Assembly: GCA_023055425.1 (NCBI GenBank)
Contig: JALGPY010000006.1
Span: 69,596,127-69,660,126, forward strand
DNA length: 64,000 nt
Direction of reading: 5' to 3'
Source of the DNA: Linanthus parryae
Lineage: Eukaryota > Streptophyta > Magnoliopsida > Ericales > Polemoniaceae
Below are positions 47,390-59,667 of the stretch, one piece after another. The notes beneath the pieces are model-generated. The model was given only the letters and a program-made list of their open reading frames with translations, did no database searches and had not been told where the DNA came from. Position 1 is the stretch's first letter, and each line of letters begins with the position of its first letter. The position numbers and the translations under genes are program-made.

Positions 47390-50300
47390 TGTAACACCCC
47401 TAATTTCCGAGAGAGTTCTTAGTGCAATATCAAGACTTTGGGGGCGAATTTGTAAATATTCTGTCACGGGTTTAATGTGGGCATTTTGGAGAGTTGGCGA
47501 CATTTGGACGTCGTTAAGATGATTTTGAAGCGCTAGAGATGTTCGGGGTGGTTGTACAATTCTTAGAAATTAAATAGAAGCTCTAATTCTAGTTTATACA
47601 CTAAAGTTTGAAAAACTACACTTTCACCCTCCCATGCATGCTTGCCACTTGTTCAAGCCATTTTGACACCTCCTCCTTAGGTGGTAACATCTCAAACCTC
47701 CCTCTTCACCAGCCCAATCTTGAAAAAAAAAATCTCTCTCTCTCTCACATCCATCCTCTTCTTCTTCCTCTCTCTTCATGCAACCACCAAGAACACCACC
47801 ACCTCCACCAAGGAACTACCACCAAACAACCACCAAATCCCGACCTGCTACCACCTGGAGTAGCCCTCACCACAAGGATCAAAACGCCCCAAACAGTTCG
47901 GGATTTCATCAAGAATGGAGTGAGAAATTCGGGTTTGAAGGTAAGAACCCTAGTTCGGTTTTTCGTCGATTTCTCCCTCCTCGTTGCAACCCATCACAAT
48001 TAACACACATATTCTTGTTCCTTGTGTCGAGGGGAACCTGGGAAGCACAAGTATGCCCTACAAATCGCCGGATTTTGCTCCAGCCACCGTGCCACCGCCG
48101 CCAAACCTCAATGGTCGACCAAAAATGGTAACTCCTTCATTTCTCCACCAAATTCGATGTTCCTTACATCAATGTGATCCCCATGACCTTAGGAATGCAT
48201 TAGAAGCATCAAAACCTGCCCAGATTTTGGTTAGGTTTGAGTTTTGTTTCATTTTTCACTCTTGGTTCGTTTTTCCGTCATGCATAAACAGCCCCTGTTC
48301 AAATGATCATATCTCTCTCGTTTCTAATCCGTTTTGAGCGATTCTGGACTTTCTGGAATCCTCAGACAATTGGCTACAACTTTCATGTTTAAAATTTTGA
48401 CCAATTCGGTCTCTAACCTAGCCAAAAATCTAATTGAAGTTGCTGTGTTCGTGCTTGTTCATGCTGAGTTTTTCCCACCAGCATTTTTGACCCAACTTTG
48501 GATCTCTGTATCTCCCTCGTTTTTGGTCCGTTTTGAATGATCATTAGCTTTCTGGAATCCTTGGAGAATTGGCCACAAGTTTCATGTTGATTTCTCGGTC
48601 CAATTTGATCTCTAAACCCTCTGATTTTGGCTCCAAAGTTGCTGCAATGCTAATGTTCTTCGCTAGCAAAGAATTCAAAATTTTCTAAGTATAGAATCCT
48701 ATGGTGAAACACCCATTTTCTAACCCTTGTATCTTCTTCAAAACTTAATGGAATTTAGATCTGTTTTCTCCTATGTGTAGCTGGTATATAATACTTCAAA
48801 TCATCGTCTCTGGTCATGTTCAAATTTATAACGGATTGCTCACAAAACGAGCCTAAAGTTTCTAGGTTGAACTCGTGAAGCACTATCGAATTTTTCTAAG
48901 TATTGAATCGTAATTTTCATCCAACTTTGGCTAGCGATATTTCTTCGAATAGTTGGAGTTCTTAGGAGTTCAAATATGTTCTGGAATCTTTGATCTACCA
49001 TCTTCAAAACCCTATTCTTATATTTCCAAGTATCCCCCTCAATTGATCACAAATCAGCTCTAAAGTTGACTAGTTGAGTCGATTTTCCTCTATTTTTGAC
49101 ATTTGAATTCGACATTCTAAATGACATTTCTAGCCTTAGAGTTCTTCATGAAACTTGCTCGTATTCATATTTTGAGTCTAAATATCAAGTTTGACCAAGT
49201 TTGACTGAACTGTATAGGAGGGGCAAAATAGTAATTTCACTTAAACTTTGAATTGAGATTAGTTTAGTACCTTGGAGTTTGTCAGCATGTCTTGTATGCT
49301 TTGGAATACTTGTATGTAATTCTGGGCTAGGGTTAACCAAGTCGAATGTTGGGGTCTTTTTGCAGTTTTACTAAACTTCGGGGGCCTACGTGCATTTAAT
49401 TAAAACTTCACACTTGAACTAATTTAATGTTTTGAGACTAAAAACCTGACTTAGAAGGATATTTGAAGTCTCAATAAGGAAGTATTTGAATTGGGATTTA
49501 TCAAATCAATGGTGGGGGGTCTTTTTGCAATTTTATCAAACTTTAGGGGCCTAAGTGCAATTTATTGAAAGTTGTGGATTTCGATGCTAAGTACATATGG
49601 GAGAGTTTAGAGTCATTCTTACATGTTTTTGGGCCAATATGAGTATAATTTGAGGACCGGGCAACTAGACAGTTTTGGAGTATGAGGGGCGTTTTAGTCA
49701 TTTATCTTACATGACCCGCTTTCCATTGCATTCTTGCATACAACCTCATATAGAGGGTAAATGCTAATAGACTGTATACTTGAATTGTTTATATCCAGTC
49801 GTTGTGCTCGTACCAAGTAGACGTACGTATTTGTGCTGCTGCGTTGACTGTGAGACCCGGATCCAATGTGAGACGAGAGTTGTAGGAGTGCTAGCTTTGC
49901 GTTGCGCCTTTCATGGCTCAGAGGTAAGTACATATGTACGGCCTTTTCATATCAAAATGTGTGTTTGCGTTTAATGTTCAAATGAATGTTGGTTATATGA
50001 AATAGTATGAGAATGCATGTTTTCGACTCGAAAGTTGTTAAACTATTTTATTTATCTCCTTTGAGAACTCTCGGAAATTACTTGCGAAGTGTTGATATTA
50101 TGATTCTGGTTATGTGAAAGAGAAGAAATAAAATACCTCTAATAGACTTAGGACGATGTACAGAGTACTGTTATTAATGGGAGGCATCAAGCGATCCTCC
50201 ATTTTCGTATGGCTAAGATCATTGAAGCAATGCTTCTTATTATTGGATAGAACGTTAATGTTCACAAATCCACCCCCGATGAGCCAAAATGTATCAAGAT

Positions 50301-51155
50301 ATTGAGGCCAAGGGGTTTATAGAGCTATAGAGTGCTACTTATACTTGTAAGGGTCACTACGGTATAGGGGTGTCGACACTTAAGGCCTTTTAGCTAATGT
50401 TGTGAGCGGGGTTGACGAATGGGCTCCCTTAACGCTCGGGTGAAATAGGGTTTGATAGACCCTAGAAGGAACCCTTAGTGATTATTTCGTGATCCCTCTG
50501 TTTACATCGATCCTGCTGGTGGCTCTTGACACGCCTCAGCTAAATTAAACTGTTGATTGAAGTCGAAATTAAAAATTGACTACTTTATTAATGTTGTTTG
50601 TGGCTCTGGATTGCCCTAATCAATTGAAATGAATTGTAAATCTTGGCTACTCATGAACTACTATCGTTATCAGTTCAAATGAACTTGTTTACTCTGGATA
50701 TTTTACCAACTACTCGTGGTTTCTCAATGTTATTAAATTGAGAGGTTTTTGTTACTCGGTTACTTCAAGTTGATCCAAATTCTCCAATATGATATTTTTA
50801 CTGTTTAAATATTCTAATTTGTTTCAACTCATGCTTCCGTGCCACTCGTTGCTTTACATGTCGTAGTGTGTATTTACTCAGTTTTTACTGATCAATTTCT
50901 TCAAAACTGCGTCGGCTTTTGCCATTTTAAAACCGCAGGTCGTCAATCAAAGTGGAGGATGAGAACGCTGGAACGAGACGAAGAAGTATAGCTTAACTTA
51001 GATCACTTAGTAGATCACAAATGTTATGTTTAAATTGTACTTATTATCGAAATTTTGTTATGTACTTTAACCGAAATGTAAACTTAATAGTTAATAATCT
51101 ACTTTTGGTTATCGATTGTCGCGTTAACCCTGAACCGAGATCCCGGGTTGTTTCA
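47390..51155 (+). repeat. 5' LTR of a LARD-type retrotransposon (3766 bp)
   Basis: Starts TGTAACACCCCTAATTTCCG and ends CCCGGGTTGTTTCA, followed by a tRNA-Met type PBS. Nearly identical to 52392-56185. It is 28 bp shorter, mainly because it lacks a 22-bp stretch (ttttcgcaaaccctagtttgac in the 3' copy, about 54210-54231) lying between short tttgac repeats. Preceded by the target repeat GTTCC (47385-47389). Short Pro/Thr/His-rich open frames near 47600-48130 occur in both LTRs but resemble no protein. Confidence 0.95.
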
Positions 51156-51157
51156 GA

Positions 51158-51169
51158 TGGTATCAGAGC
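51158..51169 (+). other. Primer binding site, initiator tRNA-Met (LARD)
   Basis: TGGTATCAGAGC two bases after the LTR end. Confidence 0.9.
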
Positions 51170-52378
51170 ATCGGTTCTGCGGTTAAAGTGACTTTTCGAT
51201 TTCCATTAGTAGAGAATAAGAAAGATAAAACGTTTTCGAAATTTAAAAATTAACTAGAATAACTCAATTTGAAAATAAATGAAATAAACAAGCCGTCTGG
51301 GTGTTTGGGTACTTATCTATAGTTAAACTTAGTTTGTACTGTACTTGTTGATTAAATGTTAACGGCTATTTGTTATGTGAATCATGCATTATTTGCTTGT
51401 CTATTTAAACGCGCAGTACCTATGTGACATTTATTTATATCGAATTGTTTGTCCTATTTGTGAATGCGTATCTTTGACTCTTTATTATGTAAGTAATTTC
51501 TCGACGAGAGAGTAACGACGTTGTGTCTTAGAAGACCCCGAGACCATTCTTTCGCACCTACGAGTGACGAACCTTAAAACATTAGTTTGAATTTGGTTTA
51601 TTTTGAGTTAGTTTGACATGGTTCTTTCCAAAATTAGAAACTTTTGAAAATAAAGTATTTATTAAAAAAAATGGTTTCTGAAAATTATTGACGTTTCAAG
51701 CTACCAAATGCCAAGTGATATGGACCACTTTGTTTATCAGTCCGCTGGCGCGACTCTTAGTACGACGATACTATAAGTTGTACCCGCTGTGTAGACTAAG
51801 TTGGAACATTTGAAGCACATGCGAGTTGTGTTAGAAAGGCACGTTGTGTGACGACACATAGTGTTCTTTCTCCCTCGTATGCGTGGAACACTTTAGGTGA
51901 TTGGTTTATCTAACCCTATAGAGGTAAGACAACATTTTTAACGCGTATGATTCAAGCAAAATGACATATTAGTCTTGATAAAAGTATTTGTCTAAAAGTT
52001 TCGAGATTTGTATAAATTCTAGCAAATTTTTGAGTCATTTCTAAAATTGAGAACTTGTATGTTGTTATTGAACTTTCAAAATCTTGTTTCGAACTTTTAC
52101 TTGTACTAATCATATATGAAACCCAATTGTGGTGCGAGTCTAGGCTGGATAGTTTATAGACCTATAATAAACCCCGTCTTGTTGAGAGTGAGAATGAGGA
52201 ACTTCTTCCCGTTAAGGTATTGCTAGCTGAAGTAAGGAGGCCATCTATTGGGAACATAACATCCGACGAGAGCGGTTTATGTACTTGTCTGACTAAGTCA
52301 AATAGACTGAGTCACTTTGTTTTATTTCATGTATGTGGGTAAGTATAGTATGAGATCTTCGGGGACGAAGATTCTTTT
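51170..52378 (+). other. Noncoding internal domain of the LARD
   Basis: About 1.2 kb with no open frame over 60 codons and no gag, protease, RT or integrase motif. Near its end a perfect inverted repeat ATCTTC-GGGGAC-GAAGAT (52355-52372) can form a stem-loop directly before the polypurine tract. The element must have moved with proteins from another element; the TGTAACACC start and long LTR suggest a Tekay-like chromovirus helper (inference). Confidence 0.85.
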
Positions 52379-52390
52379 AAGGTGGGTAGA
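52379..52390 (+). other. Polypurine tract of the LARD
   Basis: aaggtgggtaga, one base before the 3' LTR start. Confidence 0.75.
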
Positions 52391-52391
52391 C

Positions 52392-55300
52392 TGTAACACC
52401 CCTAATTTCCGAGAGGGTTCTTAGTGCAATATCAAGACTTTGGGGGCGAATTCGTAAATATTCTGTCACGGCTTTAATGTGGGCATTTTGGAGAGTTGGC
52501 GACATTTGGACGTCGTTAAGATGATTTTGAAGCGCTAGAGATGTTCGGGGTGGTTGTGCAATTCTTAGAAATTAAATAGAAGCTCTAATTCTAGTTTATA
52601 CACTAAATTTTGAAAAACTACACTTTCACCCTCCCATGCTTGCTTGCCACTTGTTCAAGCCATTTTGACACCTCCTCCTTAGGTGGTAACATCTCCAACC
52701 TCCCTCTTCACCAGCCCAATCTGGAAAAAAAAAATCTCTCTCTCTCTCTCTCATCCATCCTCTTCTTCTTCCTCTCTCTTCATGCAACCACCAAGAACAC
52801 CACTACCTCCACCAAGGAACTACCACCAAAAAACCACCAAATCCCGACCTGCTACCACCTGGAGTAGCCCTCACCACAAGGATCAAAACGCCCCAAACAG
52901 TTCGGGATTTCATCAAGAATGGAGTGAGAAATTCGGGTTTGAAGGTAAGAACCCTAGTTCGGTTTTTCGTCGATTTCTCCCTCCTCGTTGCAACCCATCA
53001 CAATTAACACACATATTCTTGTTCCTTGTGTCGAGGCGAACCTGGGAAGCACAAGTATGCCCTTCAAATCGCCGGATTTTGCTCCAGCCACCGTGCCGCC
53101 GCCGCCAAACCTCCATGGCCGACCAAAAATGGTAACTCCTTCATTTCTCCACCAAATTCGATGTTCCTTACATCAATGTGATCCCCATGACCTTAGGAAT
53201 GCATTAGAAGCATCAAAATCTGCCAAGATTTTGGTTAGGTTCGAGTTTTGTTTCATTTTTCACTCTGGGTTCGTTTTTCCGTCATGCATAAACAGCCCCT
53301 GTTCAAATGATCATATCTCTCTCGTTTCTAATCCTTTTTGAGCGATTATGGACTTTCAGGAATCCTCAGACAATTGGCTACAACTTTCACGTTTTAAATT
53401 TTGACCAATTCGGTCTCTAACCTAGCCAAAAATCTAATTGAAGTTGTTGTGCTCGTGCTTGTTCATGCTGAGTTTTTCCCACCAGCATTTTTGACCCAAA
53501 TTTGGATCTCTGTATCTCCCTCGTTTTTGGTCCGTTTTGAATGATCTTTAGCTTTTTGGAATCCTTGGAGAATTGGCTACAAGTTTCATGTTAATTTCTC
53601 GGTCCAATTTGATCTCCAAACCCTCTGATTTTGGCTCCAAAGTTGCTGCAATGCTAATGTTCTTCGCTAGCAAAGAATTCAAAATTTTCTAAGTATAGAA
53701 TCCTATGGTGAAACACCCATTTTCTAACCCTTGTATCTTCTTCAAAGCTTAATGAAATTTAGATCTGTTTTCTCCTATGTGTAGCGGGTATATAATACTT
53801 CAAGTCATCGTCTCTGGGTCATGTTCAAATTTATAACGGATTGCTCACAAAACGAGCCTAAAGTTGGTAGGTTGAACTCGTGAAGCACTATCGAATTTTT
53901 CTAAGTAATGAATCGTAATTTTCATCCAACTTTGGCTAGCGATATTTATTTGAATAGTTGGAGTTCTTAGGAGTTCAAATATGTTCTGGAATCTTTGATC
54001 TACCATCTTCAAAACCCTATTCTTATATTTCCAAGTATCCCCCTCAATTGATCACAAATCAGCTCTAAAGTTGACTAGTTGAGTCGATTTTCCTCTATTT
54101 TTGACATTTGAATTCGACATTCTAAATGACATTTCTAGCCTTAGCGTTCTTCATGAAACTTGCTCGTATTCATATTTTGAGTCTAAATATCAAGTTTGAC
54201 CAAGTTTGACTTTTCGCAAACCCTAGTTTGACTGAACTGTATAGGAATGGCAAAATAGTAATTTCACTTAAACTTTGAATTGAGATTAGTTTAGTAACTT
54301 GGAGTTTGTCAGCATGTCTTGTATGCTTATTTGGAATACTTGTATGTAATTCTGGGCTAGGGTTAACCAAGTCAAATGTTGGGGTCTTTTTGCAGTTTTA
54401 CTAAACTTCGGGGGCCTACGTGCATTTAATTAAAACTTCACACTTGAACTAATTTAATGTTTTGAGACTAAAAACCTGACTTAGAAGGATATTTGAAGTC
54501 TCAATAAGGAAGTATTTGAATCGGGATTTATCAAATCAATGGTGGGGGTCTTTTTGCAATTTTATCAAACTTTAGGGGCCTAAGTGCAATTTATTGAAAG
54601 TTGTGGATTTCGATGCTAAGTACATATGGGAGAGTTTAGAGTCATTCTTACATGTTTTTGGGCCAATATGAGTATAATTTGAGGACCGGGCAACTAGACA
54701 ATTTTGGAGTATGAGGGGCGTTTTAGTCATTTATCTTACATGACCCGCTTTCCATTGCATTCTTGCATACAACCTCATATAGAGGGTAAATGCTAATAGA
54801 CTGTATACTTGAATTGTTTATATCCAGTCGTTGTGCTCGTACCAAGTAGACGTACGTATTTGCGCTGCTGCGTTGACTGTGAGACCCGGATCCAATGTGA
54901 GACGAGAGTTGTAGGAGTGCTAGCTTTGCGTTGCGCCTTTCATGTCTCAGAGGTAAGTACATATGTACGGCCTTTTCATATCAAAATGTGTGTTTGCGTT
55001 TAATGTTCAAATGAATGTTGGTTATATGAAATAGTATGAGAATGCATGTTTTCGACTCGAAAGTTGTTAAACTATTTTATTTATCTCCTTTGAGAACTCT
55101 CGGAAATTACTTGCGAAGTGTTGATATTATGATTCTGGTTATGTGAAAGAGAAGAAATAAAATACCTCTAATAGACTTAGGACGATGTACAGAGTACTGT
55201 TATTAATGGGAGGCATCAAGCGATCCTCCATTTTCGTATGGCTAAGATCATTGAAGCAATGCTTCTTATTATTGGATAGAACGTTAATGTTCACAAATCC

Positions 55301-56185
55301 ACCCCCGATGAGTCAAAATGTATCAAGATATTGAGGCCAAGGGGTTTATAGAGCTATAGAGTGCTACTTATACTTGTAAGGGTCACTACGGTATAGGGGT
55401 GTCGACACTTAAGGCCTTTTAGCTAATGTTGTGAGCGGGGTTGACGAATGGGCTCCCTTAACGCTCGGGTGAAATAGGGTTTGATAGACCCTAGAAGGAA
55501 CCCTTAGTGATTATTTCGTGATCCCTCTGTTTACATCGATCCTGCTGGTGGCTCTTGACACGCCTCAGCTAAATTAAACTGTTGATTGAAGTCGAAATTA
55601 AAAATTGACTACTTTATTAATGTTGTTTGTGGCTCTGGATTGCCCTAATCAATTGAAATGAATTGTAAATTTTGGCTACTCATGAACTACTATCGTTATC
55701 AGTTCAAATGAACTTGTTTACTCTGGATATTTTACCAACTACTCGTGGTTTCTCAATGTTATTAAATTGAGAGGTTTTTGTTACTCGGTCACTTCAAGTT
55801 GATCCAAATTCTCCAATATGATATTTTTACTGTTTAAATCTTCTAATTTGTTTCAACTCATGCTTCCGTGCCACTCGTTGTTTTACATGTCGTAGTGTGT
55901 ATTTACTCAGTTTTTACTGATCAATTTCTTCAAAACTGCGTCGGCTTTTGCCATTTTAAAACCGCAGGTCGTCAATCAAAGTGGTGGATGGGAACGCTGG
56001 AACGAGACGAAGAAGTATAGCTTAACTTAGATCACTTAGTAGATCACAAATGTTATGTTTTAAATTGTACTTATTATCGAAATTTTGTTATGTACTTTAA
56101 CCGAAATGTAAACTTAATAGTTAATAATCTACTTTTGGTTATCGATTGTCGCGTTAACCCTGAACCGAGATCCCGGGTTGTTTCA
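52392..56185 (+). repeat. 3' LTR of the LARD (3794 bp)
   Basis: Same start and end as the 5' LTR and followed by the target repeat GTTCC (56186-56190). By eye only scattered substitutions and a few small indels separate the two LTRs, so the insertion is fairly recent. Removing 47390-56190 joins the coding sequence of element E in frame. Confidence 0.95.
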
Positions 56186-56613
56186 GTTCCTATGATCTTG
56201 ATTGTGACAAAATTGATGTTTTATTGGGAGGTACTCTGGTTAGTATTGACATGTCTAATGAAGATACGGGGAGCTATGCTCGTATTTGTGACGAAATTGA
56301 ATTTTGCTTGAATGCTCCCTTGGATTTATCATTATGGAAGATGTGCCTAAGGGTTTGGATGAGGCTTCAAGTTATCAAATTATTTTAACTCCCACTTGTG
56401 AAGCCCCATCCCCAAATCCATATGACTTATTTAAAAGTGATGAGATTGAGGATTCACAAGTTGCCGCCATCTCTCAAGTTTTGATTTCAAGTAAAAATTT
56501 GGCAACTTGTGAAGACCCATTCTATGATTCAATTCATTTGAGGATTTCAAACCCTTTTCTTAAGATGATGCATGACATAAACACTTGCTCTAGATTAATT
56601 GTTAGATTTTGCT
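56186..56613 (+). pseudogene. Gag-like ORF of element E, downstream half
   Basis: Continues the acidic frame of 46415-47389 (SYDLDCDKIDVLLGG, then NEDTGSYARICDEIEF). Near 56320 the frame shifts, and a second open stretch goes on to 56613 (EDVPKGLDEASSYQ, TPTCEAPSPNPYDLF). I infer that both belong to one original frame with a one-base indel. Confidence 0.55.
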
Positions 56614-58227
56614 AGCATCTCTTATTCATCTTTTGTGTCTTGCCCCTACTTCTCCTCTCTATTCTAATTGATGAATCAAACTTTTTGAGGGAGAAGTACT
56701 TTTCTAAGAATGAAGTAGGGGCATGGCATGGAAAGGAATTTCCAAGATTGGGAGTGGGATAGCATCATTTTCTTTGTTCCACCTCCCTAGTTGTAAATAA
56801 ATAAATTAGTTTATCTCTATTTCTTGCATTTTTTTTCTTCTCTTTTACCATTTTGTAGGTTGCTCTTGGAGGAGGACTTGTGCTTGGTGGCCAAAAATGC
56901 TAAAATGAGGTCTATCTATCCCTTATCTCTTATATGAACTTGTATGCTCTTCCATTGTTCTCACACATTGAGGACAATGTGACATTTTAGTTGGGGGGTG
57001 GGAAGTAGATTTTATTTCTTGCTTAAATGGTTACTAGCATGATTTTTTTCTTCATTAGTGATTTACATGAAAAATACAAAAAAAAAAAAAATAAATAAAT
57101 AAAAAAATGAAAAATTTGAAAAGAAAATCATATAAATTTAAAAAATTGAAAATTTTGAAAAAATGTGTGAACCTTTCATGAGAAGCATCACTCTTTCCCC
57201 GTGTCAAACTAGAGATTTTCTTCTTCTTTCTTTGGTAGCTTTATTTATTTTAACCTTTCATCTTGAGTCTACATTTTATTTTCTTATTTGATAGCTTTAT
57301 TGAGTCTTAGGAAGTTATAGTTGAGTCACTTATTTTAGGAAGCTAGATGTTATCAAATAATGAAATTTCTTATTCCATGTTCTTTTTATTTTTATTTTTA
57401 TTTTAGAAAGAAATCTTTGCTTATACTCAATACATCTACACCAATATCCCACATTCCGCGATTTCATGCGTTCTCACAAAGCGACACACTAAATTTACGT
57501 TTCATGTTTAAGTCCTTCAAGCTAAGTTGATCACATAAACTTTGACTTCTTTTACTTTTGATAAAGGGTGCATTTTCTAAAGCTATTTGAACTTCACAAA
57601 AGGATTTTATTCTAATCGTTTTTGCGGTGGAAACTTGTAGCCCATTGGAGTGGTGGTTACCAATGACACCCCATGCGATGTGTAAGAAATGGAGGGGTGT
57701 CCGGGGATAATGTTACGTCACCACCTAGATAGCTCCCTTGGTTTAGCTTAAAAAGCCCACTCACTTGTATATTCCTCTATTTTGTTGTGGGTATTAGATA
57801 GCCTTGGATTTGAGGTAAGAAAAAAAGAAAAGAAAAAAATGAAATTATGATAAATCGCTCCATCTACCAAAAATCCACAAAAGGATCATACAAGCCCACA
57901 ACCACATCTCTCCTTCTTAAAAATTTTTGTTCAAAGCTTTGGAGGTCCATCCTACATGGGTGCTTTTGAATAAGTATGAGAATGTCTAGTTTCATGTGAT
58001 CCTTATTTTTGAAGGCATACTTTCTTGCGAATTGGACTTAATTTAACAAGTTTTGTGGTTTGCATGAGTCACCTTCTACCAAACACCGCCCACATTTGTA
58101 TGAGTATATGCTTAGACGTCCATAGGCTTCTTTCTCAATCTTTGTGGACTTTGAGAATTTATTTGAGGAGACATTTGTGCATTCTTATTTTTCCCCCACC
58201 AAAAAAAAAATTAAAATTAGTTTGTAA
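56614..58227 (+). other. 3' internal region of element E
   Basis: Noncoding. Contains the block cattgaggacaatgtgacat followed by ttggggggtggg (56968-57003), typical of the region after gag in Athila/Tat-like elements. An A-rich low-complexity stretch follows (57068-57160). No 3' LTR matching 40627 on is reached before copia copy B begins, so the end of E should lie past the window. Confidence 0.55.
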
Positions 58228-59654
58228 TGTTGGAATAGATGCCCTAGAGGCAATCTAGTTTAGTATGAATTTGTATATGGCTAGAAAATTCATTTATTAT
58301 TTATTGGATAATTAATATAATGAAGTCCTTAGATTTACAATTCTGTTGTTTATCTTAAATATCCCTAGTCAAGTATAATGATTAAATGGGACAATCATCT
58401 ATAGAATAGTATGGGGTTGGATTGATATGGAGATATCACGATCCAACACATAGGTGTGCATTACGGAATGTTGCACTGGATTGACCCATCACCGAGAAGG
58501 CTACATACATGTTATGTTGAGTCACAAGTGCTTCTCGGGTGAAATGGTATTGTCATCCTTAGACTTGAAGTCACTAGATATTCTAGTTGTGGATCATTGT
58601 GATCTTGGTAGCGTTAAACGCTACACCGTGACTGGGTAGTTATAAAGGCGTGTACTGGATACAATGAGAAGCAAGCTTAGAGATCGTAGTGGACGTAGAG
58701 AGGATTTTCCCCTCCCACATAACGGGAGCAAATATCCTAGGCCACTCGAAGGATAGTGCTTATAGAATGTCTGGTCAGACTCAAATAAATCAATATAGGA
58801 TATTGATGTTATTTGCACGAATAAGGCTATTCCATGGATCGAGAAACTATGGATTGGATATACGAGTGTGACTTGTATGTCTCGTGTCCAATCCGGATAT
58901 GGAGGCAAAGGGATGAGACAATTACTTGTACAAGGTTGTCTAGATGACTATTCTATTAGTTGGCTAGAATGGATGTTTTGCTAGAAACCGCTCCATATTA
59001 GCAAATAGTTGCTACCAACTAGATAGAACCTATGGGGTCACACGCTATATAGAGTTGTACTAGATTTGGAATTAATTAATTGGATTAATTAATTAGAAGG
59101 ATCACTTTGCAAACCCTTGCAAACTTAGTAGGGACTAATTTGCAAGGAAGGGACTAAATTGAATTCTAGTAGGACTAGAATAAGTCCTTTAGGTAGTTAA
59201 CAAGGAGTTGTTGGACTATATAAAGGACCCTCCTTCCTTCCCTCCTCATAACTTATGCTCATTAGTGATCATAACAAGAGTGGAGAGAACAAAGGAGAGA
59301 GAGAGCAAGCAACAAGGGCCGAACCCGACCCTTGCCGCCGCCCCCTCACCCCGTCGGCCAAAAAGAGGGCCGAGCCCCTCTTTTGTCTCGTTTTGCGTGA
59401 TTCCTTCACCCTCCTCTCATTCCGGGCTAGCACCAAGGAGTTTGGGAGATCTAGGAGCAACTCTAGGCGTGGATTAACTATAGAGAACGTGACACTATTC
59501 GCGTTTGAAGTCATCAAGGAGAACCCAAAGGTGTGTATATGATTTCTTACCTTTACTATCGTTATGCATCTAGACTTGTGATCCTTGGAGGGTTTTGCAT
59601 GGTTATTTGTTTGATTATGCTTCCGTTGCGCGATCCATGAATCAAAACCCTACA
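58228..59654 (+). repeat. 5' LTR of copia copy B (1427 bp)
   Basis: Starts TGTTGGAATAGATGCCC and ends AAAACCCTACA, before a PBS. Same family as 35058-36479 and 2379-3782. Purine-rich leader after the TATA box. Confidence 0.93.
59217..59224 (+). promoter_or_regulatory. TATA box in LTR of copia copy B
   Basis: TATATAAA in the context ggactatataaagga. Probable core promoter of the least damaged copy. Confidence 0.65.
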
Positions 59655-59655
59655 G

Positions 59656-59667
59656 TGGTATCAGAGC
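59656..59667 (+). other. Primer binding site, initiator tRNA-Met (copia copy B)
   Basis: TGGTATCAGAGC one base after the LTR end. Confidence 0.9.

Noticed and set aside
47608..48337. Proline/threonine/histidine-rich open frames repeated at 52610-53341
   Set aside because: They lie in the LTRs, are low complexity, begin within a CT-rich stretch, and show no protein family. They are probably part of the transcribed LTR leader.
47390..56185. A 5-kb tandem segmental duplication
   Set aside because: The two similar blocks (47390-51155 and 52392-56185) have LTR ends, a PBS after the first, a polypurine tract before the second and a 5-bp target duplication outside, so they are an LTR pair.
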